Below, in pieces: positions 50,496 through 61,680 of a stretch of 64,000 nucleotides of DNA. A program made the position numbers and the translations under genes. Within the stretch, counting starts at the first letter, position 1. Each line of letters starts with the position of its first letter. The notes under the pieces are model-generated. The model was not told the DNA's origin and ran no database searches. It was given only the letters and a program-made list of their open reading frames with translations. The DNA is from Acidobacteriota bacterium (GTDB taxonomy: Bacteria > Acidobacteriota > Terriglobia > Acidiferrales > UBA7541), in assembly GCA_016201285.1 (NCBI GenBank), contig JACQDE010000031.1, positions 1 to 64,000 of the forward strand, in the 5' to 3' direction.

Positions 50496-52871
50496 ATGGG
50501 CACGCCATCGGAAATTCGCTTCCTCGCCTCGCTGAGGAGATTCAGCCTGATCTCCAGTATTGTGGTATGCGCCTCGGGGCTGGGTGTGCTGGGCGGGTGG
50601 ATTTTCGACGTCCAGGCCCTGAAGAGCGTGTTTCCGGGCCTGGCGACAATGAAGGTCAACACGGCGATTTGCTTCGTGTTGAGCGGGGTGTCGCTCTGGC
50701 TACTGCAGGACGGCAGAACGCGGCAGCGGCGTGTGGCACAGGTCTTCGCGGGAATCATCCTGCTTGTGGGCGCCGTCACACTCGCCGAGTATCTGACCGG
50801 CGGAGATTTGGGAATTGACCAGCTTCTGTTCCGCGACACATCCGCCCTCTCCGATTCCTCAATCCCCGGACGGATGTCGCCGCAAACGGCGCTCAGCTTC
50901 CTGCTGCTGGGCGGCGCCCTGGCGCTGCTGGATGCGGAAACCCGCCGGGGCCGCCGCCCGGCGCAATTCCTGGCGCTGGCCGCCGCCGCCTTCGCCTTCA
51001 CCGTTCTGACCGGATACACCTACAAGGTGGTTTCCTTCTACCGCATCGCCCCGTTCACCGAAATGGCCATCCACACGGCGGTACTGCTTTGCGCATTGTC
51101 CGCCGGCATTCTGCTGGCGCGGCCCGAGTTCGGCGTGATGAAGCTGGTGACTGGCGAGACGCCCGGAGGGCTGACCGTGCGGCGACTGTTACCAGCGGCG
51201 ATCCTGGTGCCCCTGGCGCTGGGCTGGGTGCGGATGGAGGGACAGAGAGCCGGGCTGTACGGCACGGAATTCGGACTGGCGCTCTTTGCGGCGTCAAATG
51301 CCGCTATATTTGCCGCGCTCACGTACTGGAGCGCACTGGCAGTTGACCGAACTGACCTCGAACGCCGGCAGGCGGAAGGGAAATTCCGCGACATCGTCGA
51401 AGCAGCTCCCGACGCCATCGTCGGCGTGGACGCGGGGGGCCGGATCATGCTGGTGAATCATCAGGCGGAAGCAGTATTCGGCTACTCGAGGGAGGAATTG
51501 CTGGGCGAAGCGATCGAGATACTGTTGCCGGAGCAGCACCGGGGCGCGCACGTCGGACACCGCACGGGCTATGTGCAAGCACCCACTACCCGGCCGATGG
51601 GAACCGGGATTAGCCTCGTCGCCCGGCGAAAAGACGGAAGCACTTTTCCAGTGGATATCAACCTCAGCCCCACGCAGACAAAAGAGGGACTGATGATCAC
51701 CAGCATCGTCCGGGACGTTTCCGAACGAAAACGGACGGAACAAGCGCTGAAGGATAGCGAAGCGCTGTTTCGCGGACTTCTGGAATCGGCTGCCGATGCG
51801 GTCGTAATCGTTGACAGAAGCGGATCGATCACGTTCGTGAACCCCAAGACCGAGGAGATCTTCGGTTACACGCGAGAAGAACTACTGGGCCAGTCCATCG
51901 ACGTCCTGGTCCCCGAACGTTTCCGGGAGCGGCACAATCGAGAGCATACAGCGTACATCTCCGCACCCCAGCCCCGCCCGATGTGCACCGCGCTGTCCCT
52001 GTGCGGGCGGCGGAAAGACGGCAGCGAATTTCCGGCGGACATCAGCCTGGGTCCCCTGGAAATCGGCGATGATTTTGTTGTGCTGAGCATCGTGCGCGAC
52101 GTCACCGAACGGAAAAAGGCGGAGGAGGAAATCCGCAAGCAGAACGAAGAGCTGGAGCTTCGCGTGTTGCAGCGCACGGCGCAACTCGAAGCCGCCAATA
52201 AGGAATTGGAATCCTTTGCCTATTCGGTGTCGCACGATCTGCGCGCGCCGCTGCGCCATATTGACGGCTACATCGAGCTGATTTTCCGGAAGGCATCCGA
52301 CAAGCTGGAGGAGAAACCCCGGCGCCACCTGCAGATCGTCATGGACTCGGCGCGGAAGATGGGAAATCTGATTGACGATTTGCTAGCGTTTTCGCGGATG
52401 GGGCGCGCCGAGATGCTGCGGAGCCGCGTGGAGATGAAACGGCTGGTGGACCAAGTGGTCCGGGAAACGAAACCGGACACGGCGGGCCGGGAGATCCACT
52501 GGCAAATCGCAGACCTGCCGGAAGTGGAAGGCGACCCGGTGATGTTGCGGCTGGTGCTGGTGAACCTGATATCGAACGCGGTGAAGTTCACCCGGACGCG
52601 GGAAGAGGCGCGGATCGAGGTGGGCTGCCGGAGCGGAGACGGCTCGGAGACCGTGTTCTTTGTCCGGGACAACGGAGTGGGATTTGACATGCAGTATGCC
52701 GGAAGCCTGTTCGGGATTTTCCAGCGGTTACACCGGGAGGACGAGTTCGAGGGCACCGGGATCGGCCTGGCCAGCGTGCGGCGCATCATTCACCGCCAGG
52801 GGGGCCGGACGTGGGCGGAGGCGGTCCCGCAAGGAGGGGCCACATTCTACTTTTCCCTGCCCAAATCGTAG
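50496..52871 (+). CDS. Membrane sensor histidine kinase, cassette A (7-8 TM domain, two PAS, HisKA, HATPase)
   Basis: 791-aa kinase. The N-terminal ~285 residues form seven or eight membrane helices with conserved words (MKVNTAICFVLSGVSLWLLQ, GRMSPQTALSFLLLGGALALLD, GLYGTEFGL) shared with the kinase at 57710-59779; I know no named domain for it. Two PAS domains follow (about 290-410 and 415-535, each ending in a (V/I)RDV(S/T)ERK motif), then a short coiled coil, the HisKA H-box (FAYSVSHDLRAPLRHIDG) and a HATPase with NLISNAVKF, DNGVGFD and GTGIGLASVRRI. This is the Cph1-like kinase class that pairs with Rcp1-type receivers, and such a receiver is encoded 17 bp downstream. First gene of a three-gene operon. 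Confidence 0.9.
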   Translation: MGTPSEIRFLASLRRFSLISSIVVCASGLGVLGGWIFDVQALKSVFPGLATMKVNTAICFVLSGVSLWLLQDGRTRQRRVAQVFAGIILLVGAVTLAEYLTGGDLGIDQLLFRDTSALSDSSIPGRMSPQTALSFLLLGGALALLDAETRRGRRPAQFLALAAAAFAFTVLTGYTYKVVSFYRIAPFTEMAIHTAVLLCALSAGILLARPEFGVMKLVTGETPGGLTVRRLLPAAILVPLALGWVRMEGQRAGLYGTEFGLALFAASNAAIFAALTYWSALAVDRTDLERRQAEGKFRDIVEAAPDAIVGVDAGGRIMLVNHQAEAVFGYSREELLGEAIEILLPEQHRGAHVGHRTGYVQAPTTRPMGTGISLVARRKDGSTFPVDINLSPTQTKEGLMITSIVRDVSERKRTEQALKDSEALFRGLLESAADAVVIVDRSGSITFVNPKTEEIFGYTREELLGQSIDVLVPERFRERHNREHTAYISAPQPRPMCTALSLCGRRKDGSEFPADISLGPLEIGDDFVVLSIVRDVTERKKAEEEIRKQNEELELRVLQRTAQLEAANKELESFAYSVSHDLRAPLRHIDGYIELIFRKASDKLEEKPRRHLQIVMDSARKMGNLIDDLLAFSRMGRAEMLRSRVEMKRLVDQVVRETKPDTAGREIHWQIADLPEVEGDPVMLRLVLVNLISNAVKFTRTREEARIEVGCRSGDGSETVFFVRDNGVGFDMQYAGSLFGIFQRLHREDEFEGTGIGLASVRRIIHRQGGRTWAEAVPQGGATFYFSLPKS

Positions 52872-52888
52872 CGATGCGAGGTGCGAAG

Positions 52889-53338
52889 ATGGAATTGAAG
52901 CGCGTTCTGCTGGTGGAAGACGACCCCAGGGACATCGAGCTGACTCTGGAAGCACTGGCCGGGCACAACCTGGCCAACGAGGTGGTGGTGGTGCGGGACG
53001 GCGCGGAGGCCCTGGATTATCTCTATCGCCGGGGCGCCTACGCTTTGCGGGAAGAAGGAAATCCGGCCGTCGTCCTGCTGGACCTGAAGATGCCGCGGGT
53101 GAGCTGGATCCAGGTGTTGAAGGAGTTGAAAGCCAACGAGAATCTGAAGACGACGCCGGTGGTGGTGCTGACGTCTTCCCGGGAGGGCAAGGATCTGGAG
53201 GAATGCTATCAGCTCGGGGTCAACGCGTACGTGGTGAAACCCGTGCAGTTCCACGAGTTCGTGGAATCGGTGAAAAGCGTCGGCGTGTTCTGGGTGCTGA
53301 CCAACGAACCGCCCTCGCAAAGCCGGAGAAAGATTTAA
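52889..53338 (+). CDS. Rcp1-like single-domain response regulator, cassette A
   Basis: 149-aa receiver without an output domain. Acidic pocket E10-D12, phospho-acceptor D65 (VVLLDLKMPR), the T/S (VVVLTSS) and K (YVVKPVQF) switch residues and a C-terminal FWVLTNEPP are all present; the longer-than-CheY C-terminus is typical of Rcp1. The usual (D/N)G after the phospho-site is replaced by SW (MPRVSWIQVL), an unusual bulky residue next to the active site. ATG 52889 has GAGG 7 nt upstream; an ATG at 52874 is possible. It probably relays phosphate between the upstream kinase and the downstream hybrid kinase. Confidence 0.9.
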   Translation: MELKRVLLVEDDPRDIELTLEALAGHNLANEVVVVRDGAEALDYLYRRGAYALREEGNPAVVLLDLKMPRVSWIQVLKELKANENLKTTPVVVLTSSREGKDLEECYQLGVNAYVVKPVQFHEFVESVKSVGVFWVLTNEPPSQSRRKI

Positions 53339-53380
53339 GTTTGGACGGTTTTTGCCGATAAGAACCTGGGGGACTCCCGA

Positions 53381-55315
53381 ATGAATGATCCGCTCCGCAT
53401 CCTTCATCTGGAAGACAACCAGAACGACGCCGAACTGGTGCATTCCCTGCTGGAAGCGGGAGGCCTGCAGTGCCGGGTGCATTTGGCCGTGAGCAAGGCG
53501 GAGTTCGCCGCGGCGCTCGAGCACGGCGAGTATGATCTGATCCTTTCCGACTATACGCTCCCCTCCTTCAACGGCATGGCCGCACTCTCGCTGGCCCGGG
53601 CGAAGCGCCCCGATGTCCCATTCATTTTCGTCTCCGGAACGCTCGGAGAAGAAGCAGCCGTGCAAAGCCTGCTGGAAGGGGCCACGGACTACGTGTTGAA
53701 GCACCGGCTCACGCGGCTGGTGCCGGCGGTGCAGCGGGCCCTGCACGAAGCGGAAGAGCGGAAGGAGCGGCAGCGGGCGGAGGAGGCGCTGCGCGAGAGC
53801 GAAGAACGATACCGCTCGCTGGTGATCGCCACCTCGCAAATCATTTGGACCACAAACCCCGAGGGGGAAATGCTTGAGCCGTTCCGGAGCTGGCAGGAAT
53901 TCACGGGCCAGAGCGCGGAAGAGGCGCGGGGCCACGGATGGCTCGACGCGATCCATCCCGACGACCGGGAGCGCGTGTTGAAAACATGCGAGGAGGCGGA
54001 ACGGACGGGCGTTCCTATTCAATCGGAGTATCAGTTACGGCGCCATGACGGCGTGTACCGCCACTTATCGTGCCGCGCCGTGCCGGTGCGGACAAAGGGC
54101 GGCAGCATCCGGGAGTGGGTGGGCGCGTGCTCGGATGTGACCGAACGAATCACCCTCGAAGCGCAATTGCGCCAGTCCCAGAAGATGGACGCCATCGGGC
54201 AGCTCGCCGGCGGCGTGGCCCATGACTTCAACAATCTCCTGGGGGTGATCCTCGGACGCACCGAGCTGGCCTTGCAGAACCTGGCCGCGGACAGCCCGAT
54301 GCGCGGCGAACTGGAGGAAGTTTTTCTGGCCGGGGAGCGCGCCGCCGCGCTCACGGGGCAATTGCTGGCGTTCAGCCGCCGGCAGGCGATCCAGCCCACG
54401 ATCCTGAATCTGAATACCGTGGTCGGCGATGTGGATAAGATGCTCCGCCGGCTGATCGGCGAAGACATTGGGCTGGTCACTGTACTTGCGCCCGCGCTGT
54501 GGAAGATCAAGGCGGACCGGGGACAAATCGAGCAGGTGGTGATGAACCTGGCGGTGAATGCGCGGGATGCGATGCCGGGCGGCGGAAAACTGACCATCGA
54601 GACCCGCAACGCGGAGCTGGACAGCCAGTACGTGAACGCGCACGCCGCCGTCCCGCCGGGACAGTATGTGTTACTGGCCGTGACCGATACCGGAACGGGC
54701 ATGGATGATGCCACCAAGGCGAGTATCTTCGAACCCTTCTTCACCACCAAAGAAAAGGGGCGCGGCGCGGGCCTGGGACTCGCGACGGTTTACGGCATCG
54801 TCAAACAGAGCGGCGGACACATCTGGGTCTATAGCGAGCCGGGCCAGGGAACCACGTTCAAGATTTACTTCCCCCGCGCCGAAGATGCGCTGGCAGCGCC
54901 CGCTCCTGCGCGCGCTGCCGTGAGCGCGCCGCGCGGGACGGAAACGATCCTGGTGGCGGAAGACGAAGAGGCGATACGAACGCTGACCTGCGAATTCCTG
55001 CAGTTGAGCGGGTACGCCGCGCTGGGAGCGGCGTCGCCCGCGGAGGCGCTGCTTCTCGCCGAGCGGCATGAGGGGCGCATCCCGCTGCTGGTCACAGACG
55101 TGGTCATGCCGGGGATGAGCGGGCGTGACTTAGCGAAGCGAGTGAAGCAGTTGCGGCCCGAAATCAAAATCCTGTTTGTGTCCGGCTATCCCGATCAGGC
55201 GATCGTCCGGCATGGCGTGCTGGATGGCGGGATTTCCTTCCTGCCCAAGCCCTTCTCGCGCTACGACCTGTTGCGCACCGTCCGCGACATCCTGGACCGC
55301 CCCGCGGAAGGCTGA
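53381..55315 (+). CDS. Hybrid histidine kinase REC-PAS-HisKA-HATPase-REC, cassette A
   Basis: 644-aa soluble hybrid kinase. An N-terminal receiver (D57 in LILSDYTLPSFNG) is followed by a PAS/PAC domain (about 140-265), an H-box [16 protein letters not shown] (H281), a HATPase with NLAVNARDAMPGGGKLTIE and FFTTKEKGRGAGLGLATVYG, and a C-terminal receiver (D573 in LLVTDVVMPGMSG). Having receivers at both ends lets it accept and pass on phosphate. It should be the third step of the cassette after the membrane kinase and the Rcp1-like receiver. Its closest visible relative is the convergent hybrid kinase 26 bp away, with the same domain order and near-identical stretches such as GLATVYGIVKQSGGHIWVYS. 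Confidence 0.93.
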   Translation: MNDPLRILHLEDNQNDAELVHSLLEAGGLQCRVHLAVSKAEFAAALEHGEYDLILSDYTLPSFNGMAALSLARAKRPDVPFIFVSGTLGEEAAVQSLLEGATDYVLKHRLTRLVPAVQRALHEAEERKERQRAEEALRESEERYRSLVIATSQIIWTTNPEGEMLEPFRSWQEFTGQSAEEARGHGWLDAIHPDDRERVLKTCEEAERTGVPIQSEYQLRRHDGVYRHLSCRAVPVRTKGGSIREWVGACSDVTERITLEAQLRQSQKMDAIGQLAGGVAHDFNNLLGVILGRTELALQNLAADSPMRGELEEVFLAGERAAALTGQLLAFSRRQAIQPTILNLNTVVGDVDKMLRRLIGEDIGLVTVLAPALWKIKADRGQIEQVVMNLAVNARDAMPGGGKLTIETRNAELDSQYVNAHAAVPPGQYVLLAVTDTGTGMDDATKASIFEPFFTTKEKGRGAGLGLATVYGIVKQSGGHIWVYSEPGQGTTFKIYFPRAEDALAAPAPARAAVSAPRGTETILVAEDEEAIRTLTCEFLQLSGYAALGAASPAEALLLAERHEGRIPLLVTDVVMPGMSGRDLAKRVKQLRPEIKILFVSGYPDQAIVRHGVLDGGISFLPKPFSRYDLLRTVRDILDRPAEG

Positions 55316-55341
55316 GTCGCGCTTCTGGTGTAGCGGCGGAT

Positions 55342-57263
<1,922 letters not shown>

Positions 57264-57267
<4 letters not shown>

Positions 57268-57713
57268 AGGGTGTCCGCCCGTGGGAGTTTCACTGTAGAA
57301 AGCCAGAAGTCCTCAATCGTCTTCACCATCGTCACGTATTGTTCGAGCGCGAGAGGCTTGGTGACGTAACAGTTGGCGTGCAAGCTGTAGCACTTCAGGA
57401 TATCCCATTCCGAGGCCGAAGTCGTCAACACAATCACCGGGATGAGCTTGAGCGCCGGGTCGGATTTGATTTCCGCAAGCAGCTCGCGGCCGTCCTTGCG
57501 CGGGAGGTTCAGGTCGAGGAGGATGAGATCCACGCGCGAAGCGTCCCCATACTTGCCCCGGTGGCGGAGGAAATCCGAAGCCTCGAGGCCATCGCTGACA
57601 GCATGGAGGTTATTGGCGACCAGGCAGCTCTTCAGCACCTGCCGCGTGAGTTCCACGTCGCCGTGGTTATCCTCCACCAGAAGAATTTCCACCGGCCTTC
57701 GGCTATAGCTCAT
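57264..57713 (-). CDS. Rcp1-like single-domain response regulator, cassette B
   Basis: 149-aa receiver, the same length as the cassette A copy. Acidic pocket E14/D15, phospho-acceptor D67 ([13 protein letters not shown], with the normal DG), VIVLTTS and CYVTKPLAL switch region, C-terminal [12 protein letters not shown]. The start overlaps the kinase stop by four bases (ATGA) and its own stop overlaps the next start in the same way, so all three genes are translationally coupled. The role is phosphotransfer between the membrane kinase and the hybrid kinase. Confidence 0.93.
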
Positions 57714-59779
57714 AGCTCTTCTCCGCGAGGTATCGTGAATAGAAACCTGGCGCCCTTTTCCGGTTCGGACTCCACCCAGATGCGGCCGCCGTGGTGCTCG
57801 GCCACCTTCTTGCAGATGGCCAGGCCGATGCCCGTGCCGGGATGCTCGGCCCAGCTATGCAGGCGCTGAAAGACTTCAAAAATGCGTTCTGAAGATTCCC
57901 GGGGAATGCCGATCCCGTTGTCCTGAACGGAGAACAGCCAGCCTTTGGCGTCCCCCACAACAGTGACGTGCACACGGGGTGGCTCGTTTCCGCGAAACTG
58001 AATCGCATTCGCGATCAGGTTCTGGAAGAGCTGCTCGAGCAGGGTGCGGTCCCCCCAGATGGCCGGGAGGGGATCGTGGGTGACGTACGCGCCCTTCTCG
58101 CGGATGGCAACCTGGAGGCCCTGGAGCACGCGGGCAAGGACGGATTCGCAGTCTACGCGCTCGAAGGCCTTGTTGGCGCGGCCCACGCGGGAATAGGTGA
58201 GCAAGTCGTCAATCAGCAGCTTCATGCGGCCGGCGCCGTCGGAGGCGAAGCCGATAAACTTGTCCGCGTCAGCGCCCAGACGCCCCTGATAGCGGCGGGC
58301 GAGGAGCTGCACGAAGCTGGTGACCATGCGCAGCGGCTCCTGCAGGTCGTGGGAAGCGACGTAGGCGAAGCGCTCGAGTTCGGCGTTGGAGCGCGCCAGC
58401 TCTTTGGCCTGAAAGGCCAGCGTGGCTTCGGCGCGCTTCCGCTCGGTGATGTCGCGGATGGCCGCAATCACCAGCATGCCTTCTTCGGATTCGAGAGGCC
58501 CCAGGGAGATCTCCGCGGGAAACTCGGCGCCGTCTTTCCGCACGCTGCGCAGATCGACTCCGGAACCCATCGGGCGGCGGTGCGGCGCCTCACGATAGTT
58601 TGCGCGGTGCACCACGTGAGCGATACGAAAACGCTCCGAGACGAGAACCTCGACGGGCTGGCCGATCAGCTCACCGCGCGCATAGCCGAACATTTCGTCC
58701 ATGTGCTCGTTGGCAAGCACGATTTCGCCCTTGTGGTTGACCACCAGCACGGCGTCGGGGGCGGCATCGAGCAGGCCGCGGAAGTGCGCCTCGGCCCTCA
58801 TGCGCTGGGCGTGCGTGCGGTCCAGAGAAGTGGCCGTGTAGTGGAGCAGCACGGCCAGAATGGCCGCCCCGGAAACGACCATGCCGACCAGGCCCAGCTC
58901 GGTGCCGTAATAGCCGGCGCGCTGGCCAGCCAGCCGTACCCAGCCCAGCACAATAAAGAAAACCACGACCGTAGGGATGGTGCGGCGCGCGATGAAGCCG
59001 CCGGGCGTATCGCTGACCAGCAATTTCATCGGCCCCCGATCGGGCCGCGCGCAGAGCACCGCGGCAGCCAGCAGCGTCAGGAGCAATGCGGAGTGGAGGG
59101 CGATGCGGGACCGGAAGCCGAATACTTCCACCGCGTTCACATCGTAGGCGCAGGTCACAAGGGCCGTGATGCCAACGAGTCCCGCCAGGGCGCTGAGGAC
59201 CTGCGCCGGCCGTAAGCCACGGCGCGTTTCAAAATCCAGCAACGGCAACGCGCAGCCCAGCAGGAAAAGGCCGAGCGCCGTGATGGGCGTCATGCGGCCG
59301 GCGAAAGGCTCATCGTGCGCTTCGCGGGCGACCGCAGAGAGTAGATGGTCGGTCCAGAGGTCCCAGCCGAAGACGTACTCGCCGAGCGTCAGCAGGCTGA
59401 GTGCAGCCGTCGCCAGCGCGGAGGCACAGGCCAGCCAGCGGAAGAGTTTGTCCCTGGACTCGTGTTGCGGAGTCTCCTGCAACAACCACAGAGAAAGGCC
59501 CAGCAGGACGAAGGCCCCGGCGGTATTGGCCTTCATCGGGACGCCGGACAGAAACAGGCAGCGCAGCGAGTGGATGTCGAGCGCCCATCCGGCAAGAGCC
59601 ACAAGACCGACGACGACCGCAAACGCGGCGGTGCACCGGCTGAACAGTCCGAGAGCGACGTTCAACCGCAGCTTCTTGAATAGCCCTAAATTCCGCAAAG
59701 GTGACCCGAGCAGGAATGGGAAGCCAAGTAACCCCGCTTTCGACTTGTAGCGCTGACCGCGGTGATAGTCAAGAGCCAT
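57710..59779 (-). CDS. Membrane sensor histidine kinase, cassette B (7-8 TM domain, one PAS, HisKA, HATPase)
   Basis: About 689-aa kinase. The multi-helix N-terminal domain repeats the cassette A words (MKANTAGAFVLLGLSLWLLQ, GRMTPITALGLFLLGCALPLLD, RPAQVLSALAG, GQRAGYYGTELGL). Only one PAS follows (DAAPDAVLVVNHKGEIVLANE ... IRDITERK), then the H-box FAYVASHDLQEPLRMV and HATPase (NLIANAIQF, QDNGIGIP, GTGIGLAICKKV). So it is one PAS shorter than its paralogue. The frame is open to 59992, but that would overlap the divergent gene at 59961; I chose ATG 59779 (MALDYHRGQRY), which lacks a clear SD, so the start is provisional (ATG 59815 is an alternative). Confidence 0.88.
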   Translation of the reverse strand: MALDYHRGQRYKSKAGLLGFPFLLGSPLRNLGLFKKLRLNVALGLFSRCTAAFAVVVGLVALAGWALDIHSLRCLFLSGVPMKANTAGAFVLLGLSLWLLQETPQHESRDKLFRWLACASALATAALSLLTLGEYVFGWDLWTDHLLSAVAREAHDEPFAGRMTPITALGLFLLGCALPLLDFETRRGLRPAQVLSALAGLVGITALVTCAYDVNAVEVFGFRSRIALHSALLLTLLAAAVLCARPDRGPMKLLVSDTPGGFIARRTIPTVVVFFIVLGWVRLAGQRAGYYGTELGLVGMVVSGAAILAVLLHYTATSLDRTHAQRMRAEAHFRGLLDAAPDAVLVVNHKGEIVLANEHMDEMFGYARGELIGQPVEVLVSERFRIAHVVHRANYREAPHRRPMGSGVDLRSVRKDGAEFPAEISLGPLESEEGMLVIAAIRDITERKRAEATLAFQAKELARSNAELERFAYVASHDLQEPLRMVTSFVQLLARRYQGRLGADADKFIGFASDGAGRMKLLIDDLLTYSRVGRANKAFERVDCESVLARVLQGLQVAIREKGAYVTHDPLPAIWGDRTLLEQLFQNLIANAIQFRGNEPPRVHVTVVGDAKGWLFSVQDNGIGIPRESSERIFEVFQRLHSWAEHPGTGIGLAICKKVAEHHGGRIWVESEPEKGARFLFTIPRGEEL

Positions 59780-59960
59780 TTTGTAATGATTCAAACGATA
59801 TGCAAGAAAATGCATATATCTGGCGCGTGTGGTCGAGATCGCGTCGCAAGCAACGCGTTCCGGCCACCGCAATGAAGGACGCAGGCGGCGTTTGCCCGCT
59901 TCGTTTCGAGCGCTCTTCAAGTAGAATGGGACACCTGCGGCGCCGCCGCAATCGAAGCCG

Positions 59961-60686
59961 ATGAAAAAAATCGTGGAACGGAAACGAAACAAGACGTACT
60001 ACCGCGTCCTGCACGTGCCGATCTGGCTGTGGGTGTTCTTCGTCCTGCCGGGATGGCCTTTGACCTTTGCGTTCTACACTACCGGACCGGACCGGCGGCA
60101 CGCCCTCTGGTTTGCGGTCGTGTTTGCGGTGTGCGCGTGGCGCGGATTTGCTGGAAAACTGCCGGGCGTGGAGCCGGCGCCGTACGTAACGCACTACGGC
60201 GCCGACCAGCCAAATCTGTGGTACCGCGTGGTGTGCTACACGGCGGCGTGGATTGCTATTGTCGTTCCCTTTGCGCTCAACGTCATCGGGCTTGTCGTTG
60301 CATCCATTACTGACGAGTGGATGATCCGCGAAATGTACCAGTGGCTCTACTATCCGCTGGCGCTGCTCGTTATGCTGGCGACAGCGATGAACCTCACGCC
60401 GCGCGCGCGCCGCTCCACGCTGAACGAAGGTGCAGAGCGCGCATGGTTTTACGTCGGCCTATGGACCGTGGTGCCCGCGCAGGTCGCGATGTGGGCCATG
60501 TGGCGCATCGGCGCAAATAATGGATTGACCGCGGTGATGCAAGGCCGCGTCAGATTGATCGCGCTGTTTTTCGTGAGCGGCACGATGTTTGCCCTTGGCG
60601 CAAAGGGCATCCTCCCGCGCAGCGCGCGCTACTACTTCCCGGAAGCCCCCGCGCCTTCTCCCGAGCCAGCCGGCGAATCAGCCTAA
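59961..60686 (+). CDS. Polytopic membrane protein of unknown function
   Basis: 241-aa integral membrane protein with about six hydrophobic helices (IWLWVFFVLPGWPLTFAFY, RHALWFAVVFAVCAWRGFAG, VVCYTAAWIAIVVPFALNVIG and others). It has a basic cytoplasmic N-terminus (MKKIVERKRNKTYYRVLH) and a Pro/Glu-rich tail. No family motif is recognised. It may have TAGAAT (59923-59928) as a -10; no SD is seen before the ATG. It is divergent from cassette B, and the gene ends 27 bp before the left end of the mobile cassette. Confidence 0.72.
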   Translation: MKKIVERKRNKTYYRVLHVPIWLWVFFVLPGWPLTFAFYTTGPDRRHALWFAVVFAVCAWRGFAGKLPGVEPAPYVTHYGADQPNLWYRVVCYTAAWIAIVVPFALNVIGLVVASITDEWMIREMYQWLYYPLALLVMLATAMNLTPRARRSTLNEGAERAWFYVGLWTVVPAQVAMWAMWRIGANNGLTAVMQGRVRLIALFFVSGTMFALGAKGILPRSARYYFPEAPAPSPEPAGESA

Positions 60687-60907
60687 AGCTTTGTAGGGGC
60701 AACCGGAAAGTCGGGAAGTGGGTCAGTTTCCGGTAAGCGCGTTTACCAGGCACTAGGCGATTAGTCGGTGACAACTCTTGCGATCAAGGCAGCTATTTTT
60801 GGTAATAATATACGCGTGGACGTTGTTACGGGATAGAGTTGAGGCTCGATCATTTTTTCGCAACGGACATGCACTGAGCTCTTCCGGGAGGATCTAGGAG
60901 AAATTAC

Positions 60908-61621
60908 ATGCAATCTGTAGGTGTGATTCGCCAACTTGCGCGGTATCCCGTCAAATCCATGCAGGGTGAGGCGCTGCTTTCCGCTGCTCTGACTCTCCAG
61001 GGATTCGACGAGGACCGGCGCTACGCGTTCGTTCAAGCGGCCTCGCACAGCTCATTTCCGTGGCTCACCGCGCGCGAGCTGCCGGAACTACTCTATTACC
61101 GAACGTCGGTCGAAAGGGCGGGTTCGCCAGAGGCGTTCGTGACGGTGGCGACGCCCCGCGGCGAGAATTGGGCCGTTGGGAGCGACGAACTCCGCAAGGT
61201 GCTCGAGGCCCGATCGGGGAGGTCGCTCTTTCTGCTGCGCGACTACCGTGGCTCGTATGATGTCGCGCCAGTTTCTCTCATCAGCCAGCAGACGGTCGCG
61301 CGTATCGCACAAGAGAGTGGAACGAAGGAAGATTCGTGGCGGTTTCGTCCTAATGTGCTCGTCGATTTGACGGAAGCCGAGGCTTTCGACGAATTGAAAT
61401 GGGTCGGCCGAACTCTTCGCATTGGGGACACAGCGAAAATCGCGATCACAGAAGTTGATCAGCGCTGCGTGATGATCTCTCTCGACCCGGCCACCGGCGA
61501 GTCGAGCCCGGAAATTCTGAAATGCGTCGTTCAGAAGCACGGGAAGTGCGCGGGAATTTACGCGACGGTCCTCGCGCCCGGTGAGGTGCGGACCGGCGAC
61601 CCCATTTTGCTCGAAGAGTAG
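60908..61621 (+). CDS. MOSC-domain protein (molybdenum-cofactor sulfurase C-terminal type)
   Basis: 237-aa protein. The N-terminal beta-barrel opens with VGVIRQLARYPVKSMQGEAL, the usual MOSC-N YPVKS motif, and the MOSC domain carries FRPNVLVDL, the conserved cysteine in VDQRCVMISLDP and a C-terminal LAPGEVRTGDPILL. Proteins of this type bind or sulfurate molybdenum cofactor, or act as mARC-like reductases on N-hydroxylated compounds; the exact role is open. AGGAG lies 9 nt before the ATG. It is the only gene between the two inverted repeats of the cassette at 60714-61741 and is less GC-rich than its neighbours, consistent with acquisition. A bulged hairpin follows at 61657-61680. Confidence 0.88.
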   Translation: MQSVGVIRQLARYPVKSMQGEALLSAALTLQGFDEDRRYAFVQAASHSSFPWLTARELPELLYYRTSVERAGSPEAFVTVATPRGENWAVGSDELRKVLEARSGRSLFLLRDYRGSYDVAPVSLISQQTVARIAQESGTKEDSWRFRPNVLVDLTEAEAFDELKWVGRTLRIGDTAKIAITEVDQRCVMISLDPATGESSPEILKCVVQKHGKCAGIYATVLAPGEVRTGDPILLEE

Positions 61622-61656
61622 CGCAGCGGTGTTCGCATATTCGGAAACTATGCCAG

Positions 61657-61680
61657 TGTCTTGAGGCTTACCCTCAGACA
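61657..61680 (+). terminator. Hairpin downstream of the MOSC gene
   Basis: tgtcttgagg pairs with cctcagaca (one bulged base, about 9 pairs). There is no T-run, so it may be a weak or factor-dependent terminator inside the cassette. Confidence 0.4.
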
